The notes under the pieces are model-generated. The model saw only the letters and a program-made list of their open reading frames with translations, ran no database searches and had not been told where the DNA came from. From Flavobacterium sp. ZT3R18 (GTDB lineage: Bacteria; Bacteroidota; Bacteroidia; Flavobacteriales; Flavobacteriaceae), in contig NZ_VJZS01000007.1 of the NCBI RefSeq assembly GCF_007097385.1, positions 62,001 to 126,000 on the forward strand: 64,000 bases of DNA. The letters are read 5' to 3'. Position numbers and translations under genes: made by a program. Position 1 is the stretch's first letter; the number at the start of each line of letters is the position of its first letter. This document shows positions 1 to 7,745 of the stretch, piece by piece.

Positions 1-298
1 TTTGGTTAGCGCCACTTTCGAAAGCAATTTTCAAATCGGCATCCGATTTCAATCCACCACCGAAATCAATTTTCAGTTTGGTTTGAGTGGCTATTTGTTC
101 CAATATTTTATAATTGACAATTTTGCTCGATTTGGCACCGTCCAAATCCACCAAATGTAAATATTCGATTCCGTGGGCTTCGAATGATTTGGCTACTTCA
201 AGCGGATTTTCATTGTATATAATTTTAGTGTTGTAATCGCCTTTGGACAAGCGAACACATTTTCCTTCTATAATATCTATTGCAGGGATTATTCTCAT
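1..298 (-). CDS. hisA: HisA, phosphoribosylformimino-AICAR isomerase (partial, N-terminal third)
   Basis: This is the N-terminal part of the (beta/alpha)8-barrel isomerase of histidine synthesis, which converts ProFAR to PRFAR in the cytoplasm for the HisH/HisF synthase. The translation begins [20 protein letters not shown] and contains [11 protein letters not shown] and DFGGGLKS, which are typical of the HisA phosphate-binding and catalytic strands; the Asp of AIDII is the expected catalytic acid. The gene runs off the left edge, so about 99 codons are visible. It is the last visible gene of the minus-strand his operon, about 130 bases after hisH. The 5' gap contains tandem TCTAAAA repeats. 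hisF is expected beyond the edge but is not seen. Confidence 0.95.
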   Translation of the reverse strand, partial: MRIIPAIDIIEGKCVRLSKGDYNTKIIYNENPLEVAKSFEAHGIEYLHLVDLDGAKSSKIVNYKILEQIATQTKLKIDFGGGLKSDADLKIAFESGANQ

Positions 299-300
299 AT

Positions 301-336
301 TCTATTTTAGATTGCAGATTTTAGATTTTAGATTTT
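301..336 (-). repeat. Tandem TCTAAAA-type repeat upstream of hisA
   Basis: Read on the minus strand, units of AATCTAAAATC occur in tandem just before the hisA start. The same unit, in the same orientation relative to the gene, precedes several other genes in the window (26.8, 29.5, 29.9 and 42.1 kb). Its function is not known. Confidence 0.7.
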
Positions 337-431
337 TCATTGCGAAGAATGAGGCAATCTTACATCACATTATCATTAAATTTGATTTTTAATTTCTCAT
401 TGCTATTGAAATTGCCATTGAAATTGCTATT

Positions 432-1061
432 TTATAATTTCAAAAAGTTACCAAGTATTTGCTCCCCAACATCACCACTTTTTTCGGGATGAAATTGTGT
501 TCCGTAGAAGTTTTTATTTTCTAAAGCCGAAGAATACGCCACTTCATAATCAGTAGTTGCAATGGTTTCTTCGCAAATAGGTGCATAAAAACTATGAACC
601 AAATACATGTATTCATTCTCGGCAATTCCTTTGAATAAATCTGACTTTAGGTTATAAATAGTGTTCCACCCCATTTGTGGGACTTTTACTTTTGGAGAAA
701 ATTTGATGACATCCACATCAAAAATGCCCAATCCTACCGTATCACCTTCCTCCGATTTGTTGCACATCAATTGCATACCCAAACATATTCCGAAAACGGG
801 TTGTTTAAGCGTTGGAATTAGAGTGTCCAAACCGCTTTGTTTTAGCATTTTCATCGCGTAACTCGCCTCGCCTACGCCAGGGAAAATTACTTTATCGGCT
901 GCTTTTATCTCCTCGGGATTATTACTCAAAACCGCCTTGAATCCCAATCTTTCGATGGCAAACATGATGCTTTGAATGTTTCCTGCTCCGTAATTTATGA
1001 TTACGAGCCCCCCACCCCCCGAAGGGGGAGCTGATGTAGAGGGCGTTCTATTTTTATCCAT
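432..1061 (-). CDS. hisH: HisH, imidazole glycerol phosphate synthase glutaminase subunit
   Basis: This class I glutamine amidotransferase releases ammonia from glutamine for the HisF cyclase, yielding IGP and AICAR. The 209-residue protein has the oxyanion strand PGVGEAS, the nucleophile in GICLGMQ (Cys93) and the catalytic His191 and Glu193 in QFHPEKSG. The recognised family fold begins only at about residue 19 (LVIINYGAGNIQS). Residues 1-18 are a low-complexity stretch containing TPSTSAPPSGGGG, encoded by a palindromic GC-rich repeat (1006-1032). No ATG, GTG or TTG lies at the conserved family start, so the upstream ATG at 1061 is the only plausible one visible. It lies between hisB and hisA in the operon. 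Confidence 0.95.
   Translation of the reverse strand: MDKNRTPSTSAPPSGGGGLVIINYGAGNIQSIMFAIERLGFKAVLSNNPEEIKAADKVIFPGVGEASYAMKMLKQSGLDTLIPTLKQPVFGICLGMQLMCNKSEEGDTVGLGIFDVDVIKFSPKVKVPQMGWNTIYNLKSDLFKGIAENEYMYLVHSFYAPICEETIATTDYEVAYSSALENKNFYGTQFHPEKSGDVGEQILGNFLKL
1006..1032 (-). repeat. GC-rich palindromic repeat inside the hisH 5' coding end
   Basis: On the minus strand this reads AGCTCCCCCTTCGGGGGG followed by TGGGGGGCT, a C-run/TTCG/G-run hairpin. It encodes the SAPPSGGGG part of the HisH N-terminus. A second copy of the same family lies at 1107-1137 in the opposite orientation. Its composition is very different from the surrounding AT-rich DNA. Confidence 0.8.
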
Positions 1062-1106
1062 AATTTATATGTGTTATTTTATTAAGATAGATTACAATTC
1101 CCATGT

Positions 1107-1137
1107 AGCTCCCCCCCCTTCGGGGGTTGGGGGGGCT
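1107..1137 (+). repeat. Second copy of the GC-rich palindromic repeat, hisB-hisH gap
   Basis: The plus strand reads AGCTCCCCCCCCTTCGGGGG and then TTGGGGGGGCT. It is inverted with respect to the copy at 1006-1032, so the two could also pair with each other across about 75 bases. It sits immediately after the hisB stop and before hisH, where a hairpin could process or attenuate the operon mRNA; this effect is inferred. Confidence 0.8.
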
Positions 1138-1138
1138 T

Positions 1139-2275
1139 TTACAGCATTCCCTTCGTACTTGGTAAAATCATTTTCTCTGTATCGCGTTTTACGGCTACTT
1201 TTATCGCTTTCGCAAAAGCTTTAAAGATAGCTTCAATTTTATGATGTTCGTTGGTTCCTTCCGCTTTGATGTTAATATTTGCTTTGGCTCCATCTGAGAA
1301 TGATTTGAAGAAATGATAAAACATTTCTGTTGGCATTTTACCAACCATTTCACGTTTGAATTCGGTTTCCCAAACCAACCAGTTTCTGCCTCCAAAATCA
1401 ATGGCTACTTGAGATAAGCAGTCGTCCATTGGTAAACAAAAACCATAACGTTCAATGCCTAATTTATTACCTAATGCTTTGGCAAAAACTTCTCCAAGAG
1501 CAATGGCAGTATCTTCGATAGTATGGTGTTCATCGACTTCAAGATCGCCTTTTACCAAAATCTCCAAGTCCATTTGTCCGTGACGTGCAATTTGATCCAG
1601 CATGTGGTCAAAAAAGGCAATACCGGTTTCAATTTTACTTTTTCCTGTTCCGTCCAAGTTCAAGTTGATGTAGATATCGGTTTCATTGGTTTTTCTCGAA
1701 ATAGTTGCGGAACGCGCTTCGAGTTTCAAAAACTCATAAATCACTTTCCAATCCGTAGATTGCAAGATAATCACTTCGTCTAATTCTTCTCTTTTTGCAG
1801 CAATTTCAGTGCTTCCAGCTCCTTCGCTAGTATTCATAAAAATGGCTTTGGCTCCCAGGTTTTTGGCTAATTCTACATCGGTCAAACGATCTCCTAAAAC
1901 GAATGAGTTCGCTAAATCATACTCAGGATTGTCAATATACTTGGTTAGCATTCCCGTTCTTGGTTTGCGAGTGGGTGCATTGTCTTCCGGTAAAGAATGA
2001 TCTATAAAAATATCGTCAAAAAGAACACCTTCGTTTTCAAAAGCTCTCAATATAAAGTTTTGCGTTGGCCAAAAGGTGTCTTCCGGAAAACTATCGGTTC
2101 CTAAACCGTCTTGATTGGTTACCATAACCAATTCATAATCCATTTCTTCGGCAATTTTAGCCAAATACTGAAACGCTTTTGGATAAAATTCTAATTTTTC
2201 TAAGCTGTCTAGTTGGTATCCTTCCGGTTCTAAAACAATCGTTCCGTCACGATCTATAAAAAGTACTTTTTTCAT
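1139..2275 (-). CDS. hisB: HisB, bifunctional histidinol-phosphatase / imidazoleglycerol-phosphate dehydratase
   Basis: The 378-residue protein joins two histidine-pathway enzymes. Residues 1 to about 165 form a HAD phosphatase (DRDGTI with Asp8 and Asp10, later [12 protein letters not shown]) that dephosphorylates histidinol phosphate. Residues from about 185 to the end are the IGP dehydratase, with the duplicated metal-binding motifs DEHHTIED and NEHHKIEA and the FFDHML segment. This fusion and length match the bifunctional HisB of enterobacteria and Bacteroidota. The start [11 protein letters not shown] is the family start. hisC lies upstream across a hairpin, and hisH follows. Confidence 0.96.
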   Translation of the reverse strand: MKKVLFIDRDGTIVLEPEGYQLDSLEKLEFYPKAFQYLAKIAEEMDYELVMVTNQDGLGTDSFPEDTFWPTQNFILRAFENEGVLFDDIFIDHSLPEDNAPTRKPRTGMLTKYIDNPEYDLANSFVLGDRLTDVELAKNLGAKAIFMNTSEGAGSTEIAAKREELDEVIILQSTDWKVIYEFLKLEARSATISRKTNETDIYINLNLDGTGKSKIETGIAFFDHMLDQIARHGQMDLEILVKGDLEVDEHHTIEDTAIALGEVFAKALGNKLGIERYGFCLPMDDCLSQVAIDFGGRNWLVWETEFKREMVGKMPTEMFYHFFKSFSDGAKANINIKAEGTNEHHKIEAIFKAFAKAIKVAVKRDTEKMILPSTKGML

Positions 2276-2291
2276 AGGTTATTTTTGTTCT

Positions 2292-2324
2292 AGACCTAAC
2301 AGGTTTCAAAAACCTGTTAGGTCT
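2292..2324. repeat. Palindromic hairpin between hisC and hisB
   Basis: AGACCTAACAGGTTT and its inverse AACCTGTTAGGTCT form a nearly perfect stem of about 14 base pairs with a short A-rich loop. No T-run directly follows on the coding strand, so it is more likely a dispersed repeat or an mRNA processing hairpin than a strong terminator. Confidence 0.75.
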
Positions 2325-2331
2325 TAGTTAG

Positions 2332-3378
2332 TTAATTTCGTAATGCTTCTATTAATTTTTTATTTTCTTCTGCTGTTCCAATAGTCAAACGCAAACAATT
2401 TTCACATAATGGTTGTGTTGTTCTATTACGGATTACGATTCCTTTAGCTATCAAATCATCGTATCTTTTATTGGCATCATCTACTTTAATTAAGATAAAG
2501 TTGGCTTCTGTTGGATAGATCCTCTCAACATACTTTACATCAAGTAAAACTTCAAGTAATGCTGACCTTTGTTCTATAATTGATTTAATTTCAGAGGCAA
2601 TTGCTTTAGTATTGTCCAATCGTTCCAAAGCTCTCTTTTGTGACAACTCATTTACATTATAAGGTGGTTTTATTTTATTTAAAACCGAAATCACTGCTGC
2701 GGAAGCATAACAAATTCCCAATCTAATTCCTGCCAAACCATAGGCTTTTGAGAGTGTTTGTGTGATGATCAAATTTGGATATTGATATAGTTTTCGCAAC
2801 CAACTTTCTTTTTCAGAAAAATCAATATACGCTTCATCAATAACGATTAAACCATTAAAGTGATCTAACAAAGTAGTTACACTTTCTTCTGAAAATGAAT
2901 TTCCTGTTGGGTTATTCGGCGAACACAAAAAGATCATTTTTGTATTATCATCAATGGCGCCAAAGATTTTCTCAATTTGAGGTTGAAAATCAGTTGAAAG
3001 CAATACTTCTCTATTTTCTACCGCGTTGATATTAGCCAAAACCCCATACATTCCGTAGGTTGGTGGCAAAGTGATTACATTATCTTCTTTGGGTTCACAA
3101 AAGGCTCTAAACAACAAATCTAAAACTTCATCGCTACCGTTTCCTAGCAACATTTGATTGGTATTTACTTTGTGTTGTTTGGCCAGTATGCCTTTTACCG
3201 AAGCTTGTTGGGGATCAGGATAACGATTTACCCCACTGTTAAATGGATTTTCATTGGCATCCAAAAATACCATATCGGCAGTGTCAAAATCCTCAAATTC
3301 ATCTCTGGCAGACGAATAGGGCTTTAAAACCTTAACATTCTCTCTAACTAAAGTATCTAAATTAAAACTATTTATCAT
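2332..3378 (-). CDS. hisC: HisC, histidinol-phosphate aminotransferase
   Basis: This PLP-dependent fold-type I aminotransferase converts imidazole-acetol phosphate and glutamate to histidinol phosphate. The 348-residue protein shows LDANENPF near the N-terminus, the SPNNPTGN loop, the VIDEAYIDF strand whose Asp contacts the PLP ring, and TQTLSKAYGLAGIRLGI carrying the Schiff-base lysine Lys211. Length and motif order are standard. It lies between hisD and hisB. The 144-base gap from hisD carries a purine-rich tandem repeat on the coding strand. Confidence 0.96.
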   Translation of the reverse strand: MINSFNLDTLVRENVKVLKPYSSARDEFEDFDTADMVFLDANENPFNSGVNRYPDPQQASVKGILAKQHKVNTNQMLLGNGSDEVLDLLFRAFCEPKEDNVITLPPTYGMYGVLANINAVENREVLLSTDFQPQIEKIFGAIDDNTKMIFLCSPNNPTGNSFSEESVTTLLDHFNGLIVIDEAYIDFSEKESWLRKLYQYPNLIITQTLSKAYGLAGIRLGICYASAAVISVLNKIKPPYNVNELSQKRALERLDNTKAIASEIKSIIEQRSALLEVLLDVKYVERIYPTEANFILIKVDDANKRYDDLIAKGIVIRNRTTQPLCENCLRLTIGTAEENKKLIEALRN

Positions 3379-3475
3379 TTTTTTAAATTTTAAAAAAGAG
3401 CTGAAAAATTAGAAAATAGAGAAAAGAATATAGAGAATAGACCTTGACGAAAGCTTTAAATTCCCAGTACTTACA

Positions 3476-3522
3476 TTATTCTTTATTCTTTACTCTTTAT
3501 TCTTTGCTCTTTTTTCTATTTT
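3476..3522 (-). repeat. AGAATA/AAAGAGTA-type tandem repeat between hisD and hisC
   Basis: The plus strand is a pyrimidine-rich run of imperfect TTCTTTA and TTTACTC units. On the his coding strand it is therefore purine-rich. Similar runs occur upstream of holA (26.18-26.27 kb) and recG (42.07-42.11 kb), again purine-rich on the coding strand. Confidence 0.6.
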
Positions 3523-4821
3523 CTATACTCTATTCTCTTTTTCTATCTGATTTAATCTCAAGGTAACTGCATTTTTGTGGGCTTGCAATCCCTCGGCTTC
3601 TGCCATTATTTCAATAGCCGAACCGATATTTTGTATTCCAATTGGACTAATTTTCTGAAAAGTCATTCCTTTTGTAAAGCTATCCAAATTTACGCCGCTA
3701 TAATTTTTGGCATAACCATTCGTCGGTAAGGTATGATTGGTTCCAGAAGCATAATCTCCCGCGCTTTCCGGAGTGTAATTCCCAATAAAAACGGAACCAG
3801 CATTGGCAATATTGTCTATATAAAAAGATTCGTCTTTGGTACAAATAATAAAATGCTCCGGTCCGTATTCATTGATTAATTCTAAAGCGGTGGTGTTATT
3901 TTCGACAAATATCAATTTTGAATTAGCAATGGCTTTCTCAGCAATGGCTTTTCGGGGTAAAACGGCCATTTGTGATTGAATTTCCAGTTCGACAGCATCA
4001 ATTAATGCTTTTGAAGTAGAAACTAAAATCACTTGACTGTCCGTTCCGTGTTCGGCTTGTGATAATAAATCGGATGCTACGAAAGCAGGAACGGCAGTAT
4101 CATCCGCAACAATCAACAATTCCGATGGACCTGCTGGCATATCGATGGCAACACCAAACTGAGTCGCCAATTGTTTGGCAACGGTTACAAACTGGTTTCC
4201 GGGGCCAAATATTTTATACACTTTTGGAATGCTAACGGTTCCAAAAGTCATTCCAGCTATGGCTTGAATGCCACCTACTTTTAATATTCTGGTTACTCCA
4301 CATAAATTGGCCGCATATAAAATAGCTGGATTTATATTTCCTTGTTTATCCGGTGGTGAGCACAATACAATTTCGCTGCATCCCGCGAGATTTGCAGGTA
4401 CGGCGAGCATCAATACCGTTGAAAATAAAGGTGCTGTTCCTCCCGGAATGTATAAACCAATTTTTTGGATGGGTCTTTTCTCTTGCCAGCAGTTTACTCC
4501 TTCAATAGTTTCTACTGAAACTGGATTTGTTTTTTGAGCTGCGTGGAATTTTTCGATATTCGACTTTGCCAATTGAATGGCTTGCTTCAATTCTGCTGAA
4601 ATAGATGCAATAGCTGTAGTTATTTCTGCTTGTGAAACCTCCAATTGATCTACTGCAACACCATCAAATAATGAAGTGTATTTAGAAACGGCACTGTCTC
4701 CTTTTGATTGCACCTCTTTGAAAATTCCTTTTACAGTTGCTTCGATATCATCAACTGTTTGGGTAGGTCTTTCTAAAATGACAGACCAAGTTTCTGGTTT
4801 TGGGTTGTATATTTTGTTCAT
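3523..4821 (-). CDS. hisD: HisD, histidinol dehydrogenase
   Basis: This zinc-dependent enzyme performs the last two NAD-linked oxidations from histidinol to histidine. The 432-residue protein has the normal length. It contains YIPGGTAPLFSTVLMLAVPA, the GPGNQFV nucleotide site, DMPAGPSELLIVAD, the zinc/substrate segment SQAEHGTDSQ, the catalytic pair in YGPEHF, and SAGDYASGTNHTLPTNGYAK. The start MNKIYNPKPETW is the expected N-terminus. It is the second gene of the operon after hisG, with an 81-base gap. Confidence 0.96.
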   Translation of the reverse strand: MNKIYNPKPETWSVILERPTQTVDDIEATVKGIFKEVQSKGDSAVSKYTSLFDGVAVDQLEVSQAEITTAIASISAELKQAIQLAKSNIEKFHAAQKTNPVSVETIEGVNCWQEKRPIQKIGLYIPGGTAPLFSTVLMLAVPANLAGCSEIVLCSPPDKQGNINPAILYAANLCGVTRILKVGGIQAIAGMTFGTVSIPKVYKIFGPGNQFVTVAKQLATQFGVAIDMPAGPSELLIVADDTAVPAFVASDLLSQAEHGTDSQVILVSTSKALIDAVELEIQSQMAVLPRKAIAEKAIANSKLIFVENNTTALELINEYGPEHFIICTKDESFYIDNIANAGSVFIGNYTPESAGDYASGTNHTLPTNGYAKNYSGVNLDSFTKGMTFQKISPIGIQNIGSAIEIMAEAEGLQAHKNAVTLRLNQIEKENRV

Positions 4822-4902
4822 TTTAATTGTAGTTTAGAATGGTATGCAAATTTTTTCAATAGCTCGATTGGAATTTGGAATTTAAATGTTGGAATTTAAA
4901 AT

Positions 4903-5760
4903 TTATAGTACCATTTTCTCAATTGGACATACTAAAATTCCTTCTGCTCCTACTTCTTTCAATTGGTCAATTACTTCCCAAAAAGTATCTTTGTCAATTA
5001 CCGAGTGCACACTACTCCAGCCCTCTTGCGCCAAAGGCAATACCGTTAAACTTCTTAAAACGGGGAGAATCTTACCAACGGCTTCGATTTTATCATTGGG
5101 AATATTCATTAAAATGTATTTTGATTTCCTAGCTCTTAGTACTGATTCAATTCTGAATTTTAAGGTGTCAATTATTTTTTGAGACTCGGGGCTTACTTTT
5201 GGAGAAACTGCTAATACCGCTTCACTTTTGAAAATAACCTCAACCTCTTTTAAATTATTTTTGAACAAAGTACTTCCGCTAGATACGATATCTACAATTG
5301 CATCTGCCAATCCTATATTTGGGGCAATTTCTACAGAACCTGATATTTGGTGAATATCAACTGTTACTCCTTTAGAATTAAAAAAATTAAGTACTGTATT
5401 TGGATATGAAGTCGCAATACGCATACCGTCTAAATCTTGAACAGATTTGTAATTAAACGCTTTAGGTACTGCTACTGAAACTTTACATTTTGAAAAACCT
5501 AATTTTTGAATTACTTCAATATTTTTTCCTTTTTCAACTAATAAATTATCTCCAACAATAGCAATATCTACAACTCCATCAATTAAATATTGGGGAATAT
5601 CTGAATTTCGTAAATACAAAACCTCTAAAGGGAAATTTGAAGCTTCTGCTTTTAATTGATCTATTCCGTTATCAATAGAGATTCCTGCGTCTTTTAGGAT
5701 TTGGATGCTTTCTTCGTTTAAACGTCCTGATTTCTGAATTGCAATTTTTAATGTACTCAT
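4903..5760 (-). CDS. hisG: HisG, ATP phosphoribosyltransferase (long form)
   Basis: This enzyme catalyses the first committed step, ATP plus PRPP to phosphoribosyl-ATP. The chosen start MSTLKIAIQKSGRLNEES gives 285 residues, the size of the long form with a C-terminal ACT-like regulatory domain for histidine feedback. Visible motifs include IAIVGDNLLVEKG, DAIVDIVSSGSTLFKNNL (the PRPP-binding loop region) and a C-terminal domain ending EGILVCPIEKMVL. A start 25 codons further upstream is open, but that stretch is the mRNA leader with the terminator hairpin, so it was rejected. The gene is first in the operon and lies behind the leader peptide and attenuator. Confidence 0.96.
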   Translation of the reverse strand: MSTLKIAIQKSGRLNEESIQILKDAGISIDNGIDQLKAEASNFPLEVLYLRNSDIPQYLIDGVVDIAIVGDNLLVEKGKNIEVIQKLGFSKCKVSVAVPKAFNYKSVQDLDGMRIATSYPNTVLNFFNSKGVTVDIHQISGSVEIAPNIGLADAIVDIVSSGSTLFKNNLKEVEVIFKSEAVLAVSPKVSPESQKIIDTLKFRIESVLRARKSKYILMNIPNDKIEAVGKILPVLRSLTVLPLAQEGWSSVHSVIDKDTFWEVIDQLKEVGAEGILVCPIEKMVL

Positions 5761-5810
5761 TTTTTTAGTTTTTTTGTTTAGAATAATGCTTGAGTACAAA
5801 GAATAGGTAA

Positions 5811-5844
5811 TAAAAAACCCGTTTGATGTACTCAAACGGGTTTT
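5811..5844 (-). terminator. Attenuator terminator of the his operon
   Basis: On the minus strand AAAACCCGTTTGA, a 5-base loop and TCAAACGGGTTTT form a perfect 13-bp stem that runs into a T-run (TTTTTTATT). It lies between the His-rich leader peptide and hisG. The segment GTTTGAG of its ascending arm (5831-5837) can instead pair with CTCAAGC inside the leader reading frame (5882-5888), which would prevent terminator formation when a ribosome stalls on the His codons. Confidence 0.9.
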
Positions 5845-5871
5845 AGAATATTGTGATTTACACGCATACCA

Positions 5872-5931
5872 TTAACACATCGCTTGAGAGCAATTATGAA
5901 AATGATGATGATGTAATTGAATTGATAACAT
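5872..5931 (-). CDS. Histidine operon leader peptide (19 aa)
   Basis: A short frame of 19 codons plus TAA encodes a peptide with HHHHFH at residues 7-12, i.e. five His codons (all CAT) among six. It begins about 35-40 bases after the promoter -7 box. It ends 28 bases before the terminator hairpin that precedes hisG. Its distal codons contain the CTCAAGC sequence able to pair with the terminator arm. This is the layout of a ribosome-mediated attenuator: when charged His-tRNA is scarce the ribosome stalls at the His run, CTCAAGC pairs with GTTTGAG and the operon is read through; when His is abundant the ribosome covers CTCAAGC and the terminator forms. No function beyond sensing is expected for the peptide. 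Confidence 0.88.
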   Translation of the reverse strand: MLSIQLHHHHFHNCSQAMC

Positions 5932-5970
5932 AACTTTATAAAATTTGATAATTCTTTGGTTTTTCTTTTG

Positions 5971-6003
5971 CAAAGATAAAGGATAAAATAATTATAAAAC
6001 AAT
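5971..6003 (-). promoter_or_regulatory. Bacteroidota-type promoter of the his operon
   Basis: On the minus strand ATTG (6000-6003) and TATCTTTG (5971-5978) are separated by 21 bases. This closely matches the TTTG / TAnnTTTG promoter of Bacteroidota primary sigma factor. The predicted start is near 5966, giving a leader of about 35 bases before the leader peptide ATG. Confidence 0.75.
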
Positions 6004-6080
6004 TTTTAATTTAACGTTACGTTGCTAAATTGTTAAATAAATCATCAAAGGCTTTCATTTCCTATTTGAAAGAGTAGCTT

Positions 6081-6812
6081 TTATTGCTGTTGTTTTGTTG
6101 CTGCCAAAACAATTTCCCTAATATTTACACCTTGTGGTTGGTTGTAAGCATACAAAATAGCACCAGCGACATCATTAGGCTCTAATACACCACCCATTTC
6201 CTCTTTCCATGCGTCATATCCTTCTTTTATTGTTTCAGAAGTAGTATGTGACAGCAATTCGGTTTCAACGGCACCTGGAGCAATGGTTACCATACGAACA
6301 TTAAAGCTTGCTGCTTCTTCCCGTGCATTTTCAGTTATGGCATGCACCCCAAATTTAGTTCCACAATAGGCTGCATGATTAGCGAAGGTTTTTCTGCCGG
6401 CAATGGAACTGATATTGATAATTGTTCCGTGTTTTCTTTCCTTCATTTGAGGTAAAACAGCTTGCATTCCGTTTAGTAAGCCCAAAATATTCACGTCAAA
6501 CATTTGTTTCCATTCTTTAGGATCTTGAGTCGCAATATCTCCAAGCAACATCACACCAGCATTGTTGACGATGGCATCAGCAGGTCCGTAAAGCATTTCT
6601 GCTTCGACAACGGCAGCTTTAAACGAATCGTAATCGGTAATATCAACTTTTTTGCAAAGGGTGTCAGGTAAGCCCAAAGCTTCCATTTTTTCTATTCTTC
6701 TGGCCAATAGCAACAATGGGTGTCCTTGTGATGAAAATAATTTTGCTGTTGCAGCTCCAATTCCAGAACTGGCTCCGGTAATAATAACTAAAGGGTTATG
6801 ATACTTTTTCAT
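6081..6812 (-). CDS. Short-chain dehydrogenase/reductase (classical SDR)
   Basis: The 243-residue protein is a Rossmann-fold NAD(P)-dependent oxidoreductase. Residues 13-19 GASSGIG bind the cofactor, NNAGV follows at about 83-87, and the catalytic Ser (NISS, about 135-136), Tyr149 and Lys153 (YCGTK) are in place. An Arg pair after the second strand (LARRIE) suggests NADP(H) preference. It resembles the YdfG/serine-dehydrogenase-like SDRs, but the substrate cannot be read from sequence. It is transcribed away from a LysR regulator with a 99-base shared gap, so that regulator may control it. It lies upstream of the his promoter and is probably a separate unit. Confidence 0.9.
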   Translation of the reverse strand: MKKYHNPLVIITGASSGIGAATAKLFSSQGHPLLLLARRIEKMEALGLPDTLCKKVDITDYDSFKAAVVEAEMLYGPADAIVNNAGVMLLGDIATQDPKEWKQMFDVNILGLLNGMQAVLPQMKERKHGTIINISSIAGRKTFANHAAYCGTKFGVHAITENAREEAASFNVRMVTIAPGAVETELLSHTTSETIKEGYDAWKEEMGGVLEPNDVAGAILYAYNQPQGVNIREIVLAATKQQQ

Positions 6813-6845
6813 TATGATGTATATTTGTATTTATTTATAACCTTA

Positions 6846-6876
6846 CAAAGGTAGTAGTCTTGTGATTGGAGTCAAA
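6846..6876 (-). promoter_or_regulatory. Promoter of the SDR gene
   Basis: On the minus strand TTTG (6873-6876) and TACCTTTG (6846-6853) are 19 bases apart, an exact match to the TTTG / TAnnTTTG pattern. It lies 34 bases upstream of the SDR start in the divergent gap shared with the LysR gene. Confidence 0.75.
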
Positions 6877-6911
6877 ATACTATTTTTTAATGCTTATCAT
6901 ATATTATATTT

Positions 6912-7739
6912 ATGGATACAAGGATATTAAAATTTTTTGTTGCGGTTTACGAGCAAAAAAATCTGACCCGAGCTGCAGAACAGTGTTTTGTTTCACAGCC
7001 TAACATTTCAAGCGGAATAAAACAACTCGAGAATGAATTGGGAAAAGAACTCTTTAGTCGCCACAAAAGAGGTGTTATCCCAAAGGAATCCGCACATTAT
7101 TTATATCCCATTGCCAAACGAATCTTGAGCGATTTGGCCTCATTGTCTGACTTATTTTTGCACGAAAAATTCAAACAGAAAATTTGTATTGGTGTTGCTC
7201 AAGACCTTCCTCAGGAATTCAAGAGTCATTTTTTTAAGGATGTATCCCAAAATATAGAGTTGCTGGAATGGGACATTCGCCCAATTGGAAGAGATTGTGA
7301 GATTAACTTATTAGTTCGGGAATGGAAATATGAAGAGGACTTGTTCCTGTCGCTTTGGCATGAAGACTATGTTTTGTGCGTTCCGGATAACCACCCTTTG
7401 CTGAAAAAAGAAGTTATTGAGTTGAGTGATTTGGCCGAAGAAGCCTTCATCCATTGTCCCCCTTGTGAGGCACATCAGCAATCTTTGTCTATCTTGAACA
7501 GTTCTGGAAGTAAATGGAATACTGTTGCCAATTGCGCCACTAAAACCGAAGTGTTGACGCTCTTGATGGCTGGATTGGGAATTACTTTTCTTCCGGAATC
7601 TTTCGCTAAGCCCTGGAAAGGCTTTCAAATAAAAAACTATAACGGACCTAAATACTACAGAGAAATAGGACTTTCCTATCCCAAAGAGAGTCTTAGCAAT
7701 CCCGCTATTTCTCAGCTGATTGCCCTTTTTTCCAAATAG
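6912..7739 (+). CDS. LysR-family transcriptional regulator
   Basis: The 275-residue protein has an N-terminal winged helix-turn-helix (residues 1-60, with FFVAVYEQKNLTRAAEQCFV and SQPNISSGIKQLENELG), a linker helix and a substrate-binding domain (about residues 88-275) of periplasmic-binding-protein type. Such regulators sense a small molecule and activate or repress a nearby, often divergent, gene. Here the divergent partner is the SDR gene, which is the likely target. The domain is slightly short for the family (usually about 290-300). The ligand is unknown. Confidence 0.92.
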   Translation: MDTRILKFFVAVYEQKNLTRAAEQCFVSQPNISSGIKQLENELGKELFSRHKRGVIPKESAHYLYPIAKRILSDLASLSDLFLHEKFKQKICIGVAQDLPQEFKSHFFKDVSQNIELLEWDIRPIGRDCEINLLVREWKYEEDLFLSLWHEDYVLCVPDNHPLLKKEVIELSDLAEEAFIHCPPCEAHQQSLSILNSSGSKWNTVANCATKTEVLTLLMAGLGITFLPESFAKPWKGFQIKNYNGPKYYREIGLSYPKESLSNPAISQLIALFSK

Positions 7740-7745
7740 GGTTAT

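Noticed and set aside
5761..5835. N-terminal extension of HisG by 25 codons
   Set aside because: The stretch is the leader RNA and overlaps the attenuator terminator; homologues start at MSTLKIAIQKSGRL.
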